DNA of 5,729 bases, taken from Thermoplasmata archaeon (GTDB lineage: Archaea; Thermoplasmatota; Thermoplasmata; RBG-16-68-12). The notes below the pieces were generated by a model. That model had not been told where the DNA came from. It searched no databases and was given only the letters and a program-made list of their open reading frames with translations. Positions 1-5,354 of this stretch are shown one piece after another. The first letter of the stretch is position 1, and the number at the start of each line of letters is the position of its first letter. The stretch is taken from NCBI GenBank assembly GCA_021788795.1, contig JAJYKG010000146.1, positions 1 through 5,729 of the forward strand, written 5' to 3'. The position numbers were made by a program, and so were the translations under genes.

Positions 1-418
1 CGAAGATGCGCGCCGGGTCCTCCATGCGGATGATCTCGTGGAACTGCAGGAGGTCGAGGACGTCCGTCTGGAGGCGGCGCATGGACTCCTCGATCTGCTC
101 CGCCGCGGCCTTGCGCGTCTGGCCGTCGATCTTGGTCATCAGGAAGACGCGCTCGCGGTAGCCGTCCCGGAGGGCCTTGCCCATGCGGACCTCGCTCGCG
201 CCGTCGTTGTAGTCCCAGGAGTTGTCGAGGAAGTTGATCCCGCGGTCCACCGCAGCGCGGATGATCCGGATCGCCTCGGCCTCGGGCAGGCCGGGCTGCC
301 CCAGGTGGTAGCCGCCCAGACCGATGCACGAGACGCGTTCGCCCGTCCGCCCGAGCGTCCGGTACGGGATGGCGGCCCCGCCTTCCTTCGCCCGCTCCTT
401 CGACGGCACGTCCAGCAT
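1..418 (-). CDS. Aldo/keto reductase, N-terminal 139 residues (cut by left window edge)
   Basis: This is the N-terminal part of a soluble NAD(P)H-dependent aldo/keto reductase, which reduces aldehydes or ketones on a TIM-barrel fold; the substrate cannot be read from the sequence. The protein starts MLDVPSKERAKEGGAAIPYR, followed by the typical first-strand segment RTLGRTGERVSCIGLGGYHL (residues 20-39). All four catalytic residues of the family can be placed: Asp65 and Tyr70 in LDNSWDYN, Lys96 in FLMTKIDG and His127 in LLQFHEI. The segment DLLQFHEIIR fits a subfamily common in bacteria and archaea that has DNSWDYN in place of the DTA..YG of other members. The ATG at 418 is preceded by GGGAGG with a 10-base gap, which supports this start. 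About half of the usual 280-330 residues is present, and the rest lies beyond position 1. The gene is 154 bp downstream of the surface protein gene, behind hairpins, so it is probably transcribed separately. The family assignment is firm; the substrate is unknown. Confidence 0.95.
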   Translation of the reverse strand, partial: MLDVPSKERAKEGGAAIPYRTLGRTGERVSCIGLGGYHLGQPGLPEAEAIRIIRAAVDRGINFLDNSWDYNDGASEVRMGKALRDGYRERVFLMTKIDGQTRKAAAEQIEESMRRLQTDVLDLLQFHEIIRMEDPARIF

Positions 419-427
419 GACCCAAGC

Positions 428-440
428 GCCTCCCGGAGGC
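428..440 (-). promoter_or_regulatory. Shine-Dalgarno site of the reductase inside a small self-complementary element
   Basis: The minus strand reads GCCTCCGGGAGGC, with GGGAGG (434-429) ending 10 bases before the ATG at 418. The element is a perfect inverted repeat: a 5-bp stem (428-432 with 436-440) closed by three bases. In the mRNA it could mask the ribosome binding site. The sequence is seen directly; a regulatory effect is inferred. Confidence 0.55.
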
Positions 441-460
441 ACCCGGGGAAGGCCATCGGC

Positions 461-480
461 GCTCAAGCTTTTCCCTTTTG
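461..480 (-). promoter_or_regulatory. Possible weak archaeal promoter of the aldo/keto reductase
   Basis: In an otherwise very GC-rich gap, the minus strand has CAAAAGGGAAAAGCTTGAGC. The AAAAGGGAAAA run resembles a purine-rich TFB-recognition element followed by a poor TATA box. Transcription starting about 25 bases downstream (near 445) would give a leader of roughly 27 bases that includes the Shine-Dalgarno site. The match to a TATA consensus is weak, so this is only a candidate. Confidence 0.25.
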
Positions 481-495
481 CCTGCCCCGGGCCGC

Positions 496-573
496 GGCCT
501 CGCGGCGGTCCGTGCGAGGCCTTCCCCAAAGGGGAAAGGGAGGGCGCGGGCGGGGACGCCCGCCTGCGCGCCC
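496..573 (-). terminator. Cluster of three GC-rich hairpins after the surface protein gene
   Basis: Three consecutive inverted repeats begin at the last base of the surface protein's stop codon. First, 542-554 pairs with 559-573 (7 bp plus 6 bp, with a two-base bulge at 565-566 and a GACG loop). Second, TTCCCC (522-527) pairs with GGGGAA (531-536) around AAA. Third, GGCCTCGC (496-503) pairs with GCGAGGCC (514-521) around a 10-base loop. Short T runs occur on the minus strand (CCCTTTCCCCTTT). The position right after a 4.5-kb gene fits transcript termination or 3'-end protection. There is no long U tract directly behind the hairpins, so the exact stop point is unclear. Confidence 0.55.
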
Positions 574-3500
574 TAGTTGCCCTGGGACTCGTCCCCGCCC
601 TCGGGCTCCTCGCCCTCGGTGGGGCTCCGCTTCACGATCCGCTTCTGGACGATGGGTCCGGACTCCGGCGGGGCCACCTCGGCCTCTTCGGCGGGGGCCG
701 TCGGTGCGGCCACGGGCTTCGCGACGCGCTTCGGCGCGCCGACCTTGACCACGCCGGGCTTGCTCGGCGCCGCGGCTTTCATCAAGCTGCCGCACTTGTG
801 GCACACCTTGGCCGTCACGGAGTTGAGGGTGCCGCAGGTCGGGCACGCGCGGGAGCCCTCCTTGCGCATCTCCTCCTCCTCGTGGAGCCAGTCCTCGAAC
901 GTGAGGAACGTGGGCTGCTTGCGCCACCACTCCTGGAACTCCTGCTCCGAGAGCGCGCGGCCGAGGGACCGGGACGCGTCCTCCTTGAACTTGCCGACGA
1001 CCTCGTCGTACTGGAGGCGCATCTTCTGCTGGTAGTCGGCCATGTCCAGCTGCCCGGTCGCGAAGTCCACGCCGCACTCCGGGCACTGCTTCACGTCGAC
1101 GGGGATCCAGGCCTGGCAGTTCGAGCACTTCGCCATGTCCTTCTCGAACTCGACGCCGCACTTCGGGCACACGGTGGCGTCCTCGGGGATGAAGGCGCCG
1201 CACTCGCCGCACTCGACCATCTTGCCGAGGCCGTACACCTTGAAGTAGACGGTCACGCCGATGACGATCGCGGCGACCGCCGCGAGGATGATGAGGAACA
1301 GCCACCACTGGATCCCGAGGAGCGGGACCGGCTGGAACAGGAAGGCGACGTTCCGGTGGACCACGATCGACGGGGTGTCCGGCGTGATGCCGCTGGGCGT
1401 GGACGAGGCGACGTTCAGGGTGTACGTCCCGTCCGAGAGGCCGCTGGGCAGGGTGAGCGTGATCAGGAACACGCCGTTGGAGTCCGTGCGGACGCTGAAC
1501 GGCCCGGCGACCACCTGGCCGTCCGAGCCGAGGAGCTCAACCGAGAGGGCCAAGTTGGGCACGCCGTTGCCGGCGGGGGTGTTGTCCCGCACGACGCCGG
1601 AGACGGGGATGGTCGTGCCCGGCTCGAACACGGCTCCCGAGGAGGGATTCGTCAGGAAGACCCGCCCGACCGGCGGCGTCACGGTAATCGTGACGTTCGC
1701 GTAGTCGTTGGCGTAGCCCTGCCCGCCCTCGACGAGGGTGTGGTCCGGATTGACCACGATGTTCAGGGTCTGGTTCGCCGCGGGCGTCGGGAGGCCGCTC
1801 ACCTGGACGGTGACGTTGGCCTCCCGGATCACGGAGATGCCCGTGGCCCGCCCGTACTCCGTGGAGTAGTTGCCGTTCAGGTAGACCGCGATGGACGTGT
1901 TCTGGACCGGCGTCTGCCCGAGGTTGTAGACCCTCACCGTGATCGCGAACGGCGTGTTCTGCGGCACGGTGATCGGGGTGTAGTCCGCCGCGCGCAGCGC
2001 GAGGTCCGGCTGGGACAGGGCCAGTCGCTGGATCCGGATCCAGTTGTTCGCGAAGTTGTAGTCGAGGGTCTGCGGCAGCGTGCCGTTCGGCGCGAGCGCG
2101 TAGATCGTGATGTTGTGGTAGCCCGGCGTCTTCGGGTACCACTGGACCACGAGGGTCAGGCTCTGCCCGGCGAGGATGTTGAAGGAGACCGTGTTGGACA
2201 CCTGGGCCCCACCCTCCCGGATAAGGAGCGTCCCACCGTTCGCCGCAGCGGTGCCGATGTTGTGCACGGTCACGTTCACGAACACCGTGTTGTTCGCGAC
2301 CGCGTCCGCGGAGAAAGAGACGTCCGTCGGGCCCGTGATCGCCAGGTCGGGCCAGGCGAAGAGGTTCACGGTCTGCGTCAGGATGTTGTTGAGCGTGTTC
2401 GTCTCGGGGATGGCGCCCGGGCCCGCCGGGTTGCCGACGGGCGGGTTCACGACCACGGAGACGGCCGCGGAGGTCTGGGAGCTTCCCTGGAACGTCCAGG
2501 AGGTGCTCACGGTCGCGACCCCGTCCGCGGGGACCACCGCGATGGTCGTGGAGTTGATGAGGAGTCCCGCCGCCTGGTAGGCGCCGACCGGGGAGTCCAT
2601 GATCCCGTCGTTGTTCGGGTCCACGTTCGTGGAGAAGAAGTCGACCACAACGTTCTTCACGGAGATCTGGCCCGTGTTGCGGATCGTGGCCTGGACCGTC
2701 ATGGGCCGGTTCAGGGGCTGGAGGAACGAGAGCCCGTTGTCCCCGCTCACGCTGACGCCCGCGACGCTGAAGTCCGGCGTCAGGCTGGAGAACTGCAGGT
2801 TCACGGCTCCGTTCACCGTGACGGTCGTCGTGAGGTTCGCGTCCGGGTAGAAGGTCGTGCCCTGCACCAAGGCCGTCCCTGCCACCACGTAGGTGTCATT
2901 GACCGCGTGACCGCCGTTCGCGGTCCAGCGGTCCTGGTAGGCGCGGTAGAGGACCGTACCCAGGGGGGCCGCCACCGGCCACGACGTGCTCGCGGTGAAG
3001 TAGACCGTGTTGCCCGGCTGGGGCGCGGGGGCGGAGACGGGCTGGAGCGTGTTCGGGTCGATCTTGCTGAGATAGATCGTGGCGTTCGCGTTCGCCAGGA
3101 GCGTGCCCGTTCCGTCCACGTCGTTCAGGTTCACCCACCAGTACCGGCTCACGGCCGCGCTCCCGGTGATCATGCCCAGGTACCAGGTGCCCGAGGGGTC
3201 GTAGAGGCCGACGTTCGTGAACTGGACCTGCTGGGTGCCGCCGAACTGGAGCTCCGGAGTCTGGACGGCGTTGAACGTCACGTTGCGGACGTCGAGAGCG
3301 AGGTTCGAGCTCCCGAGGTCCGTGAGGAGGCTGATGGATCCCACGTTGTTCAGGTTCGCGTCGTACAGCTTCACGAGCCCCGTCGTGTCCACGTAGAGGT
3401 TCGGCCCCTGGAACGTGTCCCGCACCAGGGTCGTGGCCCCGCCCAGGAGGTCCACGTTCGCGTCGATCGTGGAGTCCAGGATCGACACGGAGGCGGAGGC

Positions 3501-5087
3501 GTTGGAACGGAGCAGGCCGTACCCGCCGCTGGTGCTCAGGTCCAGGCTGCTCCCGGACTGGACGGTCAGCTGGCCGCCCGCCACCGCGAGGACCATCGGG
3601 TAGTTGCTGCCGATCGTGGTGTTCACCAGGGTCAGGGATCCCGTGTTGGTGACCATGATGTAGGAGCAGTTCGTCGCGGACTGCTCGACGAAGAGGGACG
3701 CGTTAGTGAGGGTCACGGCGCCGGTGATCCGGACGCTCGTGCCGAGGGAGATCGCGCCGCTGAACTGGAGCGTGCCCCACGTCACCACGGAGGACGGGCA
3801 GATCGGCGCCGTGCCCAACACCAGGGTCACGTACGCGTTGTTCGCCGCCGCGGAGAGGCTGGGGTATGGCGGGAAGGCGACGCCGCCCGTGGCCGTGTAG
3901 CCGCCGTACGAGGCGGTCTCCGTGTAGCTCCCGTTCGAGACGGCGTTGGGGGCGCTGGCCTGGGTAAGGGTGTCCGTCCACAGGGGGATCACGGCCTGGC
4001 CGTCCGCCCCCGTGAGGTTCCACGTGCTGGAGGTCTTCCCCAGGTAGGCGAGGGTGGCCGCCGACGGGACCGCGCTCATCCCGTTGTCCGGATAGTGGGC
4101 CGTGGTCGGGGTCGGGCTCTGGCGGGACCAGATGCCTGCGCCCGCCACGGGGTTGCCCGCCTGGTCCGTGACCGTGGCGTGCATCCACCGCAAGAGGTAG
4201 GCCGCGGAGGTGCCGTCGCCGAAGGCGAACGCCGAGGAGTACTCGGACAGGGTCGAGGGCGACTGGGAGAGGTCGATCGTCAGGTTGTAGAGGTAGGCGG
4301 AGGAGGAACCGGAGAGCGAGAGGACGTTGTGGGTGTACGGGCTCGTCGTGGAGTTCGCGTAGTCGATCCCGATGTACGTGTCGTAGGCGTACAGGCGGCT
4401 GCCGCTCTGCAGCGACACGGGCTGCGCGTTCGTGACCTTCGCGACAGGGTCCTCGTAGAGCTTCGTCAGGTTGGACCCGTACAGGTACGCGGTCGTCGCG
4501 GACCACGTGATCACCGGCGCGTCGTCGTTGAGGTCGATCTGCGTCGACGTCGAGAAGATGGGCGTCAGCGTGCCATCCTGGAAGCCCGTGATCCTCGAGT
4601 CCTGCAACGTGATCGTCGCCCCAGTGGTCGCATTGAACCATCCGGGGAACCGGAGGACGGAGCCGGCCACCATGCTGAAGTGGCTCGCGCCGTCGACGCT
4701 GATGTTGAGGAACAGGTACGGAGCGATGGAGTTGGTCTGCGTCGTGACCGTCGCGTTGTCCAGGGTGAGTGAGCCGCCGCCGTAGACCGTGAGGAACCGG
4801 CCCTTGTGCGACGTGTCCTGGAGGAAGGAGAGGCCACCGTTCTGGAGCGTCAGGTTCCCGCCCCCGTAGACGTACACGGACCCGTCCACCGTGTAGCTGA
4901 CCCCGGAGCAGACCTGGGGCGTGGTGATGTACCAGTTGCCGCTGATGACGGACCCGGTCTGGCTGCAGCTCGCGGCCTGGGCGGCAGGCGCGAAGGCGAG
5001 GGAAACGGCGAAGAGGCCGCTCAGGGCCATCAACGCCACGATCGTAAGGCTCAGCGCCTTGCCATTCCACGGGGCACGACTAGACAT
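573..5087 (-). CDS. Large secreted surface protein: beta-helix and CARDB-like ectodomain, one membrane helix, cytoplasmic triple zinc ribbon
   Basis: This 1504-residue cell-envelope protein probably forms part of the surface layer or a long surface stalk; its function is unknown. Residues 1-38 are a signal peptide (WNGK, a hydrophobic core, then a likely cut after AQA). Residues ~45-300 and ~425-645 have short beta-rich repeats (VYGGGNLTL at 73, VYGGGSLTL at 101) like a parallel beta-helix. Residues ~303-425 begin like a carboxypeptidase-regulatory/Ig fold (ATVTDQAGNPVAGAGI), and ~645-770 is another beta domain. CARDB-like domains start at D772, D914 and D1028, and an Ig-like domain spans 1141-1245. 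A single transmembrane helix (W1261-F1282) precedes a cytoplasmic tail. Its zinc ribbons use C1293/1296/1307/1310, C1321/1324/1335/1338 and C1415/1418/1429/1432, with a charged helical stretch (~1345-1412) before the third and a disordered A/P/K/E-rich end. About 27 N-x-S/T sequons lie in the ectodomain and none in the tail, which supports the topology. The ATG at 5087 is chosen because GGGAGGT sits six bases upstream and the signal peptide follows directly. The domain calls are from pattern reading, not a profile search. Confidence 0.93.
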   Translation of the reverse strand: MSSRAPWNGKALSLTIVALMALSGLFAVSLAFAPAAQAASCSQTGSVISGNWYITTPQVCSGVSYTVDGSVYVYGGGNLTLQNGGLSFLQDTSHKGRFLTVYGGGSLTLDNATVTTQTNSIAPYLFLNISVDGASHFSMVAGSVLRFPGWFNATTGATITLQDSRITGFQDGTLTPIFSTSTQIDLNDDAPVITWSATTAYLYGSNLTKLYEDPVAKVTNAQPVSLQSGSRLYAYDTYIGIDYANSTTSPYTHNVLSLSGSSSAYLYNLTIDLSQSPSTLSEYSSAFAFGDGTSAAYLLRWMHATVTDQAGNPVAGAGIWSRQSPTPTTAHYPDNGMSAVPSAATLAYLGKTSSTWNLTGADGQAVIPLWTDTLTQASAPNAVSNGSYTETASYGGYTATGGVAFPPYPSLSAAANNAYVTLVLGTAPICPSSVVTWGTLQFSGAISLGTSVRITGAVTLTNASLFVEQSATNCSYIMVTNTGSLTLVNTTIGSNYPMVLAVAGGQLTVQSGSSLDLSTSGGYGLLRSNASASVSILDSTIDANVDLLGGATTLVRDTFQGPNLYVDTTGLVKLYDANLNNVGSISLLTDLGSSNLALDVRNVTFNAVQTPELQFGGTQQVQFTNVGLYDPSGTWYLGMITGSAAVSRYWWVNLNDVDGTGTLLANANATIYLSKIDPNTLQPVSAPAPQPGNTVYFTASTSWPVAAPLGTVLYRAYQDRWTANGGHAVNDTYVVAGTALVQGTTFYPDANLTTTVTVNGAVNLQFSSLTPDFSVAGVSVSGDNGLSFLQPLNRPMTVQATIRNTGQISVKNVVVDFFSTNVDPNNDGIMDSPVGAYQAAGLLINSTTIAVVPADGVATVSTSWTFQGSSQTSAAVSVVVNPPVGNPAGPGAIPETNTLNNILTQTVNLFAWPDLAITGPTDVSFSADAVANNTVFVNVTVHNIGTAAANGGTLLIREGGAQVSNTVSFNILAGQSLTLVVQWYPKTPGYHNITIYALAPNGTLPQTLDYNFANNWIRIQRLALSQPDLALRAADYTPITVPQNTPFAITVRVYNLGQTPVQNTSIAVYLNGNYSTEYGRATGISVIREANVTVQVSGLPTPAANQTLNIVVNPDHTLVEGGQGYANDYANVTITVTPPVGRVFLTNPSSGAVFEPGTTIPVSGVVRDNTPAGNGVPNLALSVELLGSDGQVVAGPFSVRTDSNGVFLITLTLPSGLSDGTYTLNVASSTPSGITPDTPSIVVHRNVAFLFQPVPLLGIQWWLFLIILAAVAAIVIGVTVYFKVYGLGKMVECGECGAFIPEDATVCPKCGVEFEKDMAKCSNCQAWIPVDVKQCPECGVDFATGQLDMADYQQKMRLQYDEVVGKFKEDASRSLGRALSEQEFQEWWRKQPTFLTFEDWLHEEEEMRKEGSRACPTCGTLNSVTAKVCHKCGSLMKAAAPSKPGVVKVGAPKRVAKPVAAPTAPAEEAEVAPPESGPIVQKRIVKRSPTEGEEPEGGDESQGN

Positions 5088-5093
5088 GACAGA

Positions 5094-5107
5094 ACCTCCC
5101 AGGAGGT
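5094..5107 (-). promoter_or_regulatory. Shine-Dalgarno site of the surface protein inside a perfect inverted repeat
   Basis: The minus strand reads ACCTCCTGGGAGGT. GGGAGGT (5100-5094) lies six bases before the ATG at 5087 and decides that start over the upstream in-frame GTG at 5135. ACCTCC upstream is the exact complement of GGAGGT, so the site could fold on itself (about 5 bp with a 4-base loop) and hide the ribosome binding site. The core is nearly the same as the one before the aldo/keto reductase. Confidence 0.7.
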
Positions 5108-5171
5108 AGTCGAAGGGCGGAGCCCCTAGGACCACGACCGGTGGGCATGTGCGGTTACCATCCTGGACCTG

Positions 5172-5180
5172 TTTATAAAT
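5172..5180 (-). promoter_or_regulatory. Archaeal-type TATA box of the surface protein gene
   Basis: The minus strand reads ATTTATAAA within CGTATTTATAAACAGG, a good match to an archaeal TATA box and conspicuous in GC-rich DNA. Initiation about 25 bases downstream would fall near 5150, giving a leader of about 60 bases that contains the Shine-Dalgarno element. TTTATAAAT is nearly symmetric, but no plausible gene follows on the plus strand, so the minus direction is favoured. The bases just upstream (GTAACGT) are only a modest match to a TFB-recognition element. Confidence 0.7.
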
Positions 5181-5214
5181 ACGTTACCGAGCGATTATCC
5201 ATGCCGATAGCACT

Positions 5215-5236
5215 TCGTTCTCGGATTGGAGAACGA
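5215..5236. repeat. Perfect 8-bp inverted repeat upstream of the TATA box (possible operator)
   Basis: TCGTTCTC (5215-5222) and GAGAACGA (5229-5236) are exact inverted copies around GGATTG. The repeat lies 35-56 bp upstream of the TATA box of the surface protein gene, where archaeal activators often bind as dimers. It lacks a following T tract and is well past the terminator hairpin of the preceding gene, so a protein-binding site is a reasonable reading, though unproven. Confidence 0.45.
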
Positions 5237-5255
5237 GCCTTTTGCATGGAGGGAA

Positions 5256-5285
5256 TATTTTCATATGCAAGAGTAGATGAAAATA
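5256..5285. repeat. Perfect 9-bp AT-rich inverted repeat in the intergenic region
   Basis: TATTTTCAT (5256-5264) and ATGAAAATA (5277-5285) are exact inverted copies with a 12-base spacer. A second, interleaved pair, TTGCAT (5242-5247) and ATGCAA (5265-5270), overlaps it. The block lies 75-115 bp upstream of the TATA box, just after the terminator hairpin of the preceding gene. It could be a regulator site, a second weak TATA-like element (GAAAATATTC on the minus strand) or simply part of the terminator's AT-rich tail. Confidence 0.4.
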
Positions 5286-5353
5286 CGAAATCGGGCGCTC
5301 GGAACCGCGAATCCGGCGCGGTTTCCGGGGCGCCCCTCGCCGCCGACCGGCGG
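5275..5353 (-). terminator. Terminator of the upstream zinc-ribbon gene: two hairpins and a T-rich tract
   Basis: Just after the stop codon (5357-5355), 5340-5344 pairs with 5349-5353 (CCGCC/GGCGG). A longer stem then follows: 5293-5309 pairs with 5317-5335 (GGGCGC with GCGCCC, and GGAA plus CCGCG with CGCGG plus TTCC, with a small internal loop and one bulged T). On the minus strand it is directly followed by GATTTCGTATTTTC (5292-5279). A stable hairpin followed by a T-rich run fits transcription termination and separates this gene from the surface protein gene. Confidence 0.65.
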
Positions 5354-5354
5354 C

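Noticed and set aside
139..456. Minus-strand open frame of 105 codons starting at ATG 456
   Set aside because: It overlaps the aldo/keto reductase in another frame, and its product is a low-complexity S/R/G/T/A-rich sequence without family motifs.
1242..1311. PGF-CTERM or similar sorting signal for archaeosortase at the membrane helix
   Set aside because: No PGF-type motif precedes the helix, and a long zinc-ribbon tail follows it, which is not compatible with a C-terminal sorting signal.
324..4772. A very long plus-strand open frame (1482 codons) opposite the surface protein gene
   Set aside because: It is antisense to a protein with a clear signal peptide, domains and zinc ribbons. Its translation is dominated by R, G, V, H, D and A with no motif, the usual shadow of GC-rich third positions, and its start lies inside the reductase gene.
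4964..4985. Lipoprotein signal (lipobox) before C41 of the surface protein
   Set aside because: The residues before the Cys are AQAAS, which lack the Leu/aliphatic residue at -3. A normal signal peptidase cut after AQA fits better, and C41 has a likely disulfide partner in C60.
5088..5135. GTG at 5135 as start of the surface protein, adding 16 residues
   Set aside because: It has no Shine-Dalgarno site and would put residues such as PPFDYLLGG in front of a signal peptide. The ATG at 5087 has a well-placed GGGAGGT.
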